From Streptacidiphilus anmyonensis (GTDB lineage Bacteria > Actinomycetota > Actinomycetes > Streptomycetales > Streptomycetaceae), in assembly GCF_000787855.1 (NCBI RefSeq), contig NZ_BBPQ01000002.1:211349-275348 (forward strand): a stretch of 64,000 nucleotides of DNA. The letters are read 5' to 3'. The notes under the pieces are model-generated. The model searched no databases, had not been told where the DNA came from, and saw only the letters and a program-made list of their open reading frames with translations. This document shows positions 19,421 through 27,632 of the stretch, piece after piece (positions within the stretch are counted from its first letter, which is position 1; every line of letters begins with the position of its first letter). The translations under genes and the position numbers were made by a program.

Positions 19421-19872
19421 GCGCTCTCCTTGACGGGCGCTCCGGCCAGGGCCTGAGCCGTGGCGTCCTTCCAAGCCATCCAGCTCAGCAGGGCGCACTT
19501 GACGCGCGCCGGGTACTTGGAGACGCCGGCGAACGCGATCGCGTCCTCCAGCACCTCCTCGTCGCCCTCCATCTGGCCCTTGGACTGCATCAGCTCCAGG
19601 AACGCCTCCTGGATCTGCTGGGCCTCGCCCAGCTCCTTGCCGACCAGCAGGTCGTTCAGCACCGAGGCGCTGGCCTGGCTGATCGAGCACCCCTGGCCCT
19701 CGTAGGAGACGTCCGCGAGGACGTTCCCGTCGAGCTTGACCCGCAGCGTGATCTCGTCGCCGCAGGTCGGGTTGACGTGGTGCACCTCGGCGTCGCCGTC
19801 GCGCAGGCCACGGCCGTGCGGGTGCTTGTAGTGGTCCAGGATGATGTCCTGGTACATCGAGTCGAGCTTCAT
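19417..19872 (-). CDS. sufU: SufU sulfur-transfer/scaffold protein
   Basis: 151 aa. It has the SufU metal ligands C37 and D39 (PTCGD), C62 (GQGCSIS) and C126 (RVKCALL). SufU accepts persulfide sulfur from SufS through a zinc-bound cysteine (known in Gram-positive bacteria). It also has the 18-residue insertion typical of SufU versus IscU. It sits directly downstream of sufS with a 33-bp gap and overlaps the next gene by 4 nt. Confidence 0.95.
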   Translation of the reverse strand: MKLDSMYQDIILDHYKHPHGRGLRDGDAEVHHVNPTCGDEITLRVKLDGNVLADVSYEGQGCSISQASASVLNDLLVGKELGEAQQIQEAFLELMQSKGQMEGDEEVLEDAIAFAGVSKYPARVKCALLSWMAWKDATAQALAGAPVKESA

Positions 19873-19905
19873 CGACCGCCGCTCCTCATCCGACTGACCA
19901 GCCGA

Positions 19906-21162
19906 CTAACCGAAGAAGGCGCGGACGTGGTGCAGCCCGTCGATCAGGGCGTCCACCTCCGCCTCGGTGGAGTACAGATAGAACGACGCTCGCGTGGTCG
20001 CCGGAATTCCGTAGCGCAGGCAGACCGGGCGCGCGCAGTGGTGGCCGACACGCACGGCGATGCCCTGCTCGTCCAGCACCTGGCCCACGTCGTGCGGGTG
20101 GATGTCGCCCAGGGTGAAGGAGATCGCGGCAGCGCGGTCCTCGGCCGTGGTCGGGCCAATGATCCGCAGGTCCGGGACCTCCTGGAGGCGCTGCAGGGCG
20201 TACTCGGTGATCCGGTGCTCGTGCGCCCAGATCGCGTCCATGCCGACGCCGTTCAGGTACTCGATGGCCGCGCCCAGCCCGACCGCCTGCGCGATCGGCG
20301 GGGTGCCCGCCTCGAACTTGTGCGGCGCGGGGGCGTAGGTCGAGGACTGCATGGAGACGGTCTCGATCATCTCGCCGCCGCCCAGGAACGGCGGGAGGTC
20401 CTCCAGCAGCTCCTGGCGACCCCACAGCACGCCGATGCCGGTCGGGGCCAGCATCTTGTGGCCGGTGAAGGCGACGAAGTCGGCCTCCAGCGCCTGCACG
20501 TCCAGCACCATGTGCGGGGCGGCCTGCGAGGCGTCGATCACGACCAGCGCGCCCACGTCCTGGGCGCGGCGGACGATCGCCTCGACCGGGTTGACGGTGC
20601 CCAGGATGTTGGAGACCAGCACGAACGAGACGACCTTGGTCTTCTCGGTGATGATCTCGTCGATGTGGGACAGGTCGAGGCGGCCGTCGTCGGTCAGACC
20701 GAACCACTTCAGCTTCGCGCCGGTGCGCTGCGCCAGCAGCTGCCACGGCACGATGTTGGAGTGGTGCTCCATCTCCGTGATGACGATCTCGGAGTCGGCG
20801 TCGACCTTGTACGGCTCCTCGGCCCAGCCGAGCATGTTGGCGACCAGGTTCAGCGACTCGGACGCGTTCTTGGTGAACACGACCTCGTCGCGGCTCGGCG
20901 CGTTGATGAAGGACGCGACGGCGTCACGCGCGCCCTCGTACAGCGCCGTGGCCTCCTCGGCGAGCGTGTGCACGCCGCGGTGGACGTTGGCGTTGTGCAG
21001 CTCGTAGTAGGCCGTCAGCGCGTCGAGGACCTGCCTGGGCTTCTGCGAGGTGGCCGCGTTGTCCAGGTAGACCAGAGGCTTGCCGTTCGGCAGGATCCGC
21101 GACAGGACGGGGAAGTCCTTGCGGATCGCGTCCACGTCCAGCGTTCGAGAGGTGGGGATCAC
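19906..21162 (-). CDS. sufS: SufS cysteine desulfurase
   Basis: 418 aa, class II (SufS-type) PLP cysteine desulfurase. Lys236 in FTGHKM binds PLP; Cys376 in RVGHHCARPVC is the catalytic persulfide-bearing residue; the PLP-stacking His is in MEHHSN (133/134). It frees sulfur from cysteine for Fe-S cluster building. The GTG start at 21162 overlaps the sufC stop (GTGA, 21159-21162), indicating translational coupling. Confidence 0.96.
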   Translation of the reverse strand: MIPTSRTLDVDAIRKDFPVLSRILPNGKPLVYLDNAATSQKPRQVLDALTAYYELHNANVHRGVHTLAEEATALYEGARDAVASFINAPSRDEVVFTKNASESLNLVANMLGWAEEPYKVDADSEIVITEMEHHSNIVPWQLLAQRTGAKLKWFGLTDDGRLDLSHIDEIITEKTKVVSFVLVSNILGTVNPVEAIVRRAQDVGALVVIDASQAAPHMVLDVQALEADFVAFTGHKMLAPTGIGVLWGRQELLEDLPPFLGGGEMIETVSMQSSTYAPAPHKFEAGTPPIAQAVGLGAAIEYLNGVGMDAIWAHEHRITEYALQRLQEVPDLRIIGPTTAEDRAAAISFTLGDIHPHDVGQVLDEQGIAVRVGHHCARPVCLRYGIPATTRASFYLYSTEAEVDALIDGLHHVRAFFG

Positions 21163-21923
21163 TCGGCTGCACCGCCCTTCACGTACTGCTCGTAGCCGTT
21201 CTCCTCCAGCTGGTCGGCCAGCTCGGGGCCACCGGAGGCGACGATCTTGCCGCCGGCGAAGACGTGGACGAAGTCCGGCTTGATGTAGCGCAGGATGCGC
21301 GTGTAGTGGGTGATCAGCAGGGTGCCGACCTCGCCGGTCTCGCGGACGCGGTTCACGCCCTCGGAGACGATGCGCAGCGCGTCGACGTCGAGGCCGGAGT
21401 CGGTCTCGTCGAGGATCGCGATCTTCGGCTTGAGGAGCTCCATCTGCAGGATCTCGTGGCGCTTCTTCTCACCGCCGGAGAAGCCCTCGTTGACGTTGCG
21501 CTCGGCGAACGCCGGGTCCATCTGGAGGTCGGCCATGGCCTCCTTGACCTCCTTGACCCAGGTGCGGAGCTTGGGGGCCTCGCCGCGGATCGCGGTGGCG
21601 GAGGTGCGCAGGAAGTTGGAGACCGAGACGCCGGGGACCTCGACCGGGTACTGCATGGCCAGGAAGACGCCGGCGCGGGCGCGCTCGTCCACGGACATGG
21701 CCAGCACGTCCTCGCCGTCCAGCAGCACCTCGCCGGAGGTGATGGTGTACTTCGGGTGGCCGGCCAGCGAGTAGGCCAGGGTCGACTTGCCGGAGCCGTT
21801 CGGGCCCATGATCGCGTGGGTCTCGCCCTGCTTCACGACCAGGTCGACGCCCTTGAGGATCTCGCGCGGGCCGTTCTCGGCGTCGACGGAGACGTGCAGG
21901 TCGCGGATTTCAAGCGTTGCCAT
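21159..21923 (-). CDS. sufC: SufC ATPase
   Basis: 254 aa, the usual SufC length. Walker A GPNGSGKST at residues 40-48, signature SGGEKKRHEIL (SufC hallmark) and Walker B AILDETDSGLD with the Suf-type DETDSGLDVDAL. It forms the SufBC2D scaffold complex in the cytoplasm. The ATG at 21923 has AGGAG upstream; a longer reading upstream is out of family. Confidence 0.96.
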   Translation of the reverse strand: MATLEIRDLHVSVDAENGPREILKGVDLVVKQGETHAIMGPNGSGKSTLAYSLAGHPKYTITSGEVLLDGEDVLAMSVDERARAGVFLAMQYPVEVPGVSVSNFLRTSATAIRGEAPKLRTWVKEVKEAMADLQMDPAFAERNVNEGFSGGEKKRHEILQMELLKPKIAILDETDSGLDVDALRIVSEGVNRVRETGEVGTLLITHYTRILRYIKPDFVHVFAGGKIVASGGPELADQLEENGYEQYVKGGAAE

Positions 21924-21927
21924 GGAC

Positions 21928-22254
21928 TCAGGACTCCTGGGTGACGGAGACGAGCACATCGTCCCCTTCGATCTTTACGGGGTACACGGGGACGGGCCGG
22001 GTCGCGGGGAGGCCCGAGGGCTTGCCGGTGCGCAGGTCGAAGCGCGAGCCGTGGAGCCAGCACTCGATCATGCAGTCCTCCACCTCGCCCTCGGACAGCG
22101 ACACGTTGGCGTGCGAGCAGATGTCGTTGACGGCGAAGACCTCGCCCTCGGCGGCGACGATCGAGACGGGGACGCCGTCGATCTCGACCCGCTTCGGGGT
22201 GTCCTCCTCCAGCTCGCTCAGCGCGGCGACGCGCACGAAGCCGTTGCTGCTCAT
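21928..22254 (-). CDS. Rieske [2Fe-2S] ferredoxin in the suf operon
   Basis: 108 aa Rieske protein of the dioxygenase-ferredoxin type. Cluster ligands C46/H48 (DICSHAN) and C65/H68 (CWLHGS) are spaced as expected. It has no TM segment. It lies between sufD and sufC, its ATG overlaps the sufD stop (ATGA, 22251-22254), and the sufC start follows four bases after its stop, so it is an integral member of the operon. It probably delivers electrons for cluster assembly (inference); the partner reductase is unknown. Confidence 0.93.
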   Translation of the reverse strand: MSSNGFVRVAALSELEEDTPKRVEIDGVPVSIVAAEGEVFAVNDICSHANVSLSEGEVEDCMIECWLHGSRFDLRTGKPSGLPATRPVPVYPVKIEGDDVLVSVTQES

Positions 22255-23456
22255 CCGACCGTGGCCTCCAGCTCGGCGTCGATCTTCTCGATCAGGCGCT
22301 CCTGGAGCTCCGGCAGGCCGATCTGCTGGACCAGCTCGGCGAAGAAGCCGCGGACCACCAAGCGGCGCGCCTCGTCGGCCGGGATGCCGCGCGACTGCAG
22401 GTAGAACAGCTGCTCGTCGTCGAAGCGGCCGGTCGCGGAGGCGTGGCCGGCGCCGACGATCTCGCCGGTCTCGATCTCCAGGTTCGGGATCGAGTCGACC
22501 CGCGCGCCGTCGGTGAGCAGCAGGTTGCGGTTGAGCTCGTAGGTGTCCGTGCCCTCGGCCTCGGCGCGGATCAGCACGTCGCCGACCCACACCGCGTGCG
22601 CGTCCTGGCCCTGCAGCGCGCCCTTGTAGGCGACGTTGGAGCGGCAGTGCGGCGTGTCGTGGTCGACGAAGAGGCGGTGCTCCAGGTGCTGGCCGGCGTC
22701 GGCGAAGTACAGGCCGTAGAGCTCGGCCTCGCCGCCGGTGCCGTTGTAGACCACGCGCGGGTGCAGGCGCACCAAGTCGCCGCCGAAGGTGACGACGACG
22801 GACTTGAAGGTCGCGTCGCGGCCGACCAGCGCGGTGTGCTGGGCGACGTGGACGGCGGTGTCCTCCCAGTCCTGGACGGAGACGACGGTCAGCTTGGCGC
22901 CGTCGCCGATCAGGTACTCGACGTTGGCGGCGAGCACGGCGTCGCCGGTGTGCTCGATCACGACCACGGCCTCGGCGAACGCGCCGACCTCGATCACCTG
23001 GTGGCCGTAGGCGACGCCGCCCTGGCCGTGGATGGTGATCCGGACCGGCTCGGTGAGCTGCGCGTCCTTCGGGATGGAGACCAGGCCGGCCTTGCCGAAG
23101 CTGGAGAACGCCTGCGCCGCGACGCGGTCCACCGGCTTGCCGGCGGCGCCCACCCGGGCGTCGTCGCGCTCGACCGCGGTGACGAGGACGCCCTCGGGGG
23201 CGGTCACGTCGACCTTGATCGCGCCGGAGGTCGCCTCCGCGGTGCCGTCGTGCAGGCCGCCCAGGCGGTGCAGCGGCGTGAAGCGCCAGTTCTCCTCACG
23301 GCCGCCGGGGACCGGGAAGTCGGCGACGTCGTACGAGGCGACGGCCTCGTTGCGGGCGTCGCCCGGCTGGGAGGTGGAGAACTCGCCGGGCACACCGGCG
23401 ACCTGGATCGAGCCGGAGGTGGTGGACCCTCCGGGGGTGGTGGTGACGTCAGCCAT
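22251..23456 (-). CDS. sufD: SufD scaffold subunit
   Basis: 401 aa. SufBD core fold: beta-helix stretch VRITIHGQGGVAYGHQVIEVGAFAEAVVVIEHTGDAV and C-terminal helices with FDDEQLFYLQSRGIPADEARRLVVRGFFAEL, the SufD signature. N-terminal ~30 residues are variable. Partners SufB and SufC in the Fe-S scaffold. It is 59 bp downstream of sufB and its stop overlaps the Rieske gene start. Confidence 0.95.
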   Translation of the reverse strand: MADVTTTPGGSTTSGSIQVAGVPGEFSTSQPGDARNEAVASYDVADFPVPGGREENWRFTPLHRLGGLHDGTAEATSGAIKVDVTAPEGVLVTAVERDDARVGAAGKPVDRVAAQAFSSFGKAGLVSIPKDAQLTEPVRITIHGQGGVAYGHQVIEVGAFAEAVVVIEHTGDAVLAANVEYLIGDGAKLTVVSVQDWEDTAVHVAQHTALVGRDATFKSVVVTFGGDLVRLHPRVVYNGTGGEAELYGLYFADAGQHLEHRLFVDHDTPHCRSNVAYKGALQGQDAHAVWVGDVLIRAEAEGTDTYELNRNLLLTDGARVDSIPNLEIETGEIVGAGHASATGRFDDEQLFYLQSRGIPADEARRLVVRGFFAELVQQIGLPELQERLIEKIDAELEATVG

Positions 23457-23515
23457 GGCTGTCGTGCTACTCGCTTTCTGGAAAGGACTAAGGGCAGATC
23501 GGAGACGTCAGGCCG

Positions 23516-24928
23516 TTACCCGACAGCCCCCTCCATCTGCAGCTCGATCAGCCGGTTGAGCTCCAGCGCGTACTCCATCGGCAGCTCCTTGGCGATCGGC
23601 TCCACGAAGCCGCGGACGATCATCGCCATCGCCTCGAACTCCGTCAGGCCGCGGCTCATCAGGTAGAAGAGCTGGTCCTCGGAGACCTTGGAGACCGTCG
23701 CCTCGTGACCCATGGAGACGTCGTCCTCGCGGACGTCGACGTACGGGTAGGTGTCGGAGCGGGAGATCGTGTCCACCAGCAGGGCGTCGCAGAGCACGTT
23801 GGACTTGGCGCCCTTGGAGCCCTCGCCGATCTCGATCAGGCCGCGGTAGGAGGTGCGGCCGCCGCCTCGCGCCACCGACTTGGAGACGATGTTGGAGGAG
23901 GTGTTGGGCGCCATGTGCACCATCTTGGCGCCGGCGTCCTGGTGCTGGCCCTCGCCCGCGAACGCGATGGAGAGCGTCTCGCCCTTGGCGTGCTCGCCCA
24001 TCAGGTACACGGCCGGGTACTTCATGGTGACCTTGGAACCGATGTTGCCGTCGATCCACTCCATGGTCGCGCCCTCGTACGCCACTGCGCGCTTGGTGAC
24101 CAGGTTGTAGACGTTGTTCGACCAGTTCTGGATCGTCGTGTAGCGGCAGCGGCCGCCCTTCTTGACGATGATCTCGACGACGGCGCTGTGCAGCGAGTCC
24201 GAGGAGTAGATCGGGGCGGTGCAGCCCTCGACGTAGTGGACGTAGGCGTCCTCGTCGACGATGATCAGCGTCCGCTCGAACTGGCCCATGTTCTCGGTGT
24301 TGATCCGGAAGTAGGCCTGCAGCGGGATCTCGACGTGCACGCCCTTCGGCACGTAGATGAACGATCCGCCGGACCACACGGCCGTGTTCAGCGAGGCGAA
24401 CTTGTTGTCGCCGACCGGGATGACCGTGCCGAAGTACTCCTGGAACAGCTCCGGGTGCTCCTTCAGCGCGGTGTCGGTGTCCATGAAGATGACACCCTGC
24501 GCCTCGAGCTCCTGGTTGATCTGGTGGTAGACCACCTCGGACTCGTACTGGGCTGCGACACCGGCGACCAGGCGCTGCTTCTCCGCCTCCGGGATGCCCA
24601 GCTTGTCGTAGGTGTTCTTGATGTCCTCGGGCAGGTCCTCCCAGGACTCCGCCTGCTTCTCCGTGGAGCGCACGAAGTACTTGATGTTGTCGAAGTCGAT
24701 GCCGGTGAGGTCGGAGCCCCAGGTCGGCATGGGCTTCTTGTCGAAGAGCTTCAGGCCCTTGAGGCGGAGCTTCAGCATCCACTCGGGCTCGTTCTTCTTC
24801 TCCGAGATGTCCCGGACGACGTCCTCGTTCAGACCGCGCTTGGCAGCGGCGCCAGCCGCGTCGGAGTCGGCCCAGCCGAACTCGTACTTGCCCAGGCCAT
24901 CGAGCTCCGGGTGAGCGGTGGTGGTCAT
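23516..24928 (-). CDS. sufB: SufB scaffold subunit
   Basis: 470 aa, the canonical SufB length. It shows the diagnostic sequences [56 protein letters not shown], and [24 protein letters not shown] (conserved Cys of the cluster site). The C-terminal [26 protein letters not shown] matches the SufB hallmark. Its ATG overlaps the sufR stop (ATGA, 24925-24928), so regulator and scaffold are co-translated. Confidence 0.97.
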   Translation of the reverse strand: MTTTAHPELDGLGKYEFGWADSDAAGAAAKRGLNEDVVRDISEKKNEPEWMLKLRLKGLKLFDKKPMPTWGSDLTGIDFDNIKYFVRSTEKQAESWEDLPEDIKNTYDKLGIPEAEKQRLVAGVAAQYESEVVYHQINQELEAQGVIFMDTDTALKEHPELFQEYFGTVIPVGDNKFASLNTAVWSGGSFIYVPKGVHVEIPLQAYFRINTENMGQFERTLIIVDEDAYVHYVEGCTAPIYSSDSLHSAVVEIIVKKGGRCRYTTIQNWSNNVYNLVTKRAVAYEGATMEWIDGNIGSKVTMKYPAVYLMGEHAKGETLSIAFAGEGQHQDAGAKMVHMAPNTSSNIVSKSVARGGGRTSYRGLIEIGEGSKGAKSNVLCDALLVDTISRSDTYPYVDVREDDVSMGHEATVSKVSEDQLFYLMSRGLTEFEAMAMIVRGFVEPIAKELPMEYALELNRLIELQMEGAVG

Positions 24929-25692
24929 GCGGGGTTCCTCCCGGGAGCGGCGGTTGCGTCGTTCGTCGTAGTGGTCTCGGTATGCGGTGGCGGGGCCGCC
25001 CTGGGGACGAAGGTCGTACAGACCCCGTCGCCGTGGGCGATCGTCGCCAGGCGTTGCACGTGGGTGCCCAGCAGCTGCGAGAACAGCTCCGTCTCGGCCT
25101 CGCAGAACTGCGGGAACTGCTCGGCGATGTGCGCGACCGGGCAGTGGTGCTGGCAGAGCTGCTCCCCGAGCGGCGCGCTGCGCACCGTGGCAGCGTAACC
25201 GTCCTCGGTGAGCGCGCCTGCCAGGGCCTGGGCCTTGGCCTCGGCGTCCCCGCAGTCCCCGAGGGTGCTGCGGTAGCGCTCGGCGTCGCGGGCGAGCCGC
25301 GCGCGGGCGAAGGCGGCGAGGGCCTCCTTGCCCTTCTCGCCGCCGCCGGCCGCCTCCGCGAGGAAGCCGAGGGCGTCGGCGGCGAGCTGGTCGTAGGCCT
25401 GGTAGAAGGTGCTGCGGCCGGAGTCGGTCAGCAGGAACACCCGCGCGGGGCGTCCGCGACCGCGGTGGCCGTACACCTTCTGCTCGCGCGACGTGACGAG
25501 GCCGGCCGCGGTCAGCGCGTCGAGGTGCCTGCGGACGGCGGCCTGGGTGAGGCCGAGGCGCTCCGCGAGGTCGGCGGCGCTGGAGGGGCCGTGGTCGAGG
25601 ATGGACCGGGCCACACGTTCGCGCGACGACGTGACGCGGGCGGTCGCATCGACCGCCTCGTGCCCCTCAGCCATCTCGCGCACGTTTTTCAC
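24925..25692 (-). CDS. sufR: SufR [4Fe-4S] repressor
   Basis: 255 aa. Winged HTH ([26 protein letters not shown]) with the [13 protein letters not shown] wing, then a C-terminal cluster region: C180 and C184 ([10 protein letters not shown]), C197 (FPQFCEAE) and C225. SufR represses the suf operon while holding a cluster and releases under iron limitation or oxidation (known in Streptomyces and mycobacteria). I chose the GTG at 25692 because it gives the family length; the operator CAAC-N6-GTTG starts on this codon. It is the first gene of the operon. Confidence 0.93.
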   Translation of the reverse strand: MKNVREMAEGHEAVDATARVTSSRERVARSILDHGPSSAADLAERLGLTQAAVRRHLDALTAAGLVTSREQKVYGHRGRGRPARVFLLTDSGRSTFYQAYDQLAADALGFLAEAAGGGEKGKEALAAFARARLARDAERYRSTLGDCGDAEAKAQALAGALTEDGYAATVRSAPLGEQLCQHHCPVAHIAEQFPQFCEAETELFSQLLGTHVQRLATIAHGDGVCTTFVPRAAPPPHTETTTTNDATAAPGRNPA

Positions 25693-25705
25693 AACACCAT
25701 TGTTG
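25692..25705. promoter_or_regulatory. SufR operator CAAC-N6-GTTG
   Basis: CAACACCATTGTTG matches the 14-bp CAAC-N6-GTTG palindrome reported for Streptomyces SufR. It overlaps the sufR start codon, so bound SufR would block its own promoter or early elongation: autorepression of the entire operon. Confidence 0.8.
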
Positions 25706-25804
25706 CGTAATTCCTTCAGGACAGACAAGCGGCGCTGGTCGGCGCGGAAAGTGCACTCCGTCACTAAGGGTTACCTAATCTGCCGGACGCGGCCCGGCGG
25801 TTCG

Positions 25805-25810
25805 TAGACT
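25805..25810 (+). promoter_or_regulatory. -10 element TAGACT, leaderless promoter
   Basis: TAGACT ends seven bases before the ATG at 25818 and there is no ribosome binding site. It is 100 bp from the SufR operator, on the opposite side. Confidence 0.55.
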
Positions 25811-25817
25811 CGTCCCC

Positions 25818-26747
25818 ATGCCTGACCACGCCCCCGCCGTCGAGATCCGGGGTCTCACCAAGCGCTACGGCGCCAAGACCGCCGTCGACGGGCTGGACCT
25901 CACCGTCGCCCGTGGCAGCCTCACCGCCGTCCTCGGGCCGAACGGCGCGGGGAAGACCACCACCATCGAGACCTGCGAGGGCTACCGCCGCCCCGACGCG
26001 GGCACCGTCCGCGTGCTCGGTCTCGACCCGGTGGCCCAGGCGTCGCAGCTGAGGCCTCGGATCGGCGTGATGCTCCAGTCGGGTGGCGTCTACCCCGGCG
26101 CGCGGGCGATGGAGATGCTGCGGCACACCGCCACGCTGCACGCGGACCCCCTCGACGTCGACGAACTCGCCGAGCGCCTCGGCCTCGGCTCCTGCGGGCG
26201 GACCGTCTATCGGCGGCTCTCCGGCGGCCAGCAGCAGCGGCTCGCGCTGGCGATGGCCGTCGTCGGACGCCCGGAGCTGGTCTTCCTGGACGAGCCGACC
26301 GCCGGGCTCGACCCGCAGGCCAGACGCGCGACCTGGGATCTGGTCCGCGACCTGCGCCGCGACGGCGTCAGCATCGTGCTCACCACGCACCACATGGACG
26401 AGGCCGAGCAGCTCGCCGACGACGTCGCGATCGTCGACGGCGGCAAGGTCATCGCGCAGGGCAGCCCGGAGCAGCTCTGCCGCGGCGGAGCCGCGAACAC
26501 CCTGCGCTTCCAGGGCCGCTCGGGCCTGGACCTCGGCGCGCTGCTGAAGGCCCTGCCGGACGGCTCCTCCGCCGCCGAGCTCACCCCCGGCAGCTACCTG
26601 ATCGAGGGCCCGGTGGACCCGCAGCTGCTCGCCACGGTGACCAGCTGGTGCGCCCAGGCCGGCGTGCTCCCGGAGAACCTCTCGGTCGAGCGCCGCACCC
26701 TCGAAGACGTCTTCCTCGAACTCACCGGACGGGACCTGCGCGCGTGA
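25818..26747 (+). CDS. ABC transporter ATPase
   Basis: 309 aa ABC-2-type exporter ATPase. Walker A GPNGAGKTTT at residues 40-49, signature LSGGQQQR, Walker B LVFLDEPTAGLD, H-loop TTHHMDEAEQ. The ~80-residue C-terminal extension is typical of drug or lipid export ATPases (DrrA-like). Its stop overlaps the permease start (GTGA, 26744-26747). It is divergent from the suf operon. Substrate unknown. Confidence 0.92.
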   Translation: MPDHAPAVEIRGLTKRYGAKTAVDGLDLTVARGSLTAVLGPNGAGKTTTIETCEGYRRPDAGTVRVLGLDPVAQASQLRPRIGVMLQSGGVYPGARAMEMLRHTATLHADPLDVDELAERLGLGSCGRTVYRRLSGGQQQRLALAMAVVGRPELVFLDEPTAGLDPQARRATWDLVRDLRRDGVSIVLTTHHMDEAEQLADDVAIVDGGKVIAQGSPEQLCRGGAANTLRFQGRSGLDLGALLKALPDGSSAAELTPGSYLIEGPVDPQLLATVTSWCAQAGVLPENLSVERRTLEDVFLELTGRDLRA

Positions 26748-27508
26748 CGACCTACACCCCCGCCCCGGGCGCGGCCCCGCTGGGCCGCATGCTGCGCGCG
26801 CAGACCGCGCTGGAGACCAAGCTGCTGCTGCGCAACGGCGAGCAGCTGCTGCTCACCGTCGTGATCCCGAGCGTGCTGCTGGTGCTGTTCAGCGCCGTGG
26901 ACATCGTCACCACCACCGGCCCCGGCAAGCGCGTCGACTTCCTCGCGCCGGGCCTGCTGGCGCTGGCCGTGATGTCCACCGCCTTCACCGGCCAGGCCAT
27001 CGCGACCGGCTTCGAGCGCCGCTACGGCGTCCTCAAGCGCCTCGGCGCCAGCCCGCTGCCGCGCTGGGCGCTGATGACGGCGAAGACCGGCAGCGTGCTG
27101 GTCACCGAGGTGCTCCAGGTCGTCCTGCTGACGGCCATCGCCTTCGCCCTGGGCTGGAGCCCGCAGGGCAACCCTCTCGCGGTCCTGCTGCTGCTGGTCG
27201 CCGGCACCGCGGCCTTCTCCGGCCTCGGCCTGCTCATGGCGGGCACCCTGAAGGCGGAGGCGACCCTCGCCGCCGCGAACCTGGTCTTCATCCTGCTGCT
27301 CCTCGCGGGCGGCGTGATCGTCCCGCTGTCGAAGTTCCCCTCCGCCGTCCGCCCGGTCCTGGAGGCGCTGCCCATCAGCGCCCTCTCGGACGGCCTGCGC
27401 GCCGTCCTCCAGCAGGGCGCGGCGATGCCCTGGGGGGACCTCGGCATCCTGGCCGTCTGGGCCGTCGTCGGACTGGCTGCGGCGGCGCGCTTCTTCCGCT
27501 GGGAGTAG
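26744..27508 (+). CDS. ABC-2 type permease
   Basis: 254 aa with six TM helices, pairing with the ATPase upstream. ABC-2 pattern: N-terminal amphipathic region (AQTALETKLLLRNGEQLLL), first TM (TVVIPSVLLVLFSAVDIV), and the RRYGVLKRLGASPLPRWALMTAK coupling loop typical of DrrB/NodJ-like permeases. The GTG at 26744 overlaps the ATPase stop by 4 nt. A short hairpin follows at 27518. Confidence 0.9.
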   Translation: MTTYTPAPGAAPLGRMLRAQTALETKLLLRNGEQLLLTVVIPSVLLVLFSAVDIVTTTGPGKRVDFLAPGLLALAVMSTAFTGQAIATGFERRYGVLKRLGASPLPRWALMTAKTGSVLVTEVLQVVLLTAIAFALGWSPQGNPLAVLLLLVAGTAAFSGLGLLMAGTLKAEATLAAANLVFILLLLAGGVIVPLSKFPSAVRPVLEALPISALSDGLRAVLQQGAAMPWGDLGILAVWAVVGLAAAARFFRWE

Positions 27509-27517
27509 GACGGCCCT

Positions 27518-27533
27518 CACGGCAAAAGCCGTG
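27518..27533 (+). terminator. Short hairpin after ABC permease
   Basis: CACGGC-AAAA-GCCGTG, a 6-bp stem with an A4 loop, nine bases past the permease stop. Weak, without T tract; possibly a partial terminator. Confidence 0.45.
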
Positions 27534-27632
27534 CTCACGTCATATGGACCGGCGTTCGGACCCGCGTTGACGGCCGCTGCGGTGACCTGAAAAACTGCCC
27601 GCGCCCGGAGCACGTTCAGGAGGGTGGCACCG

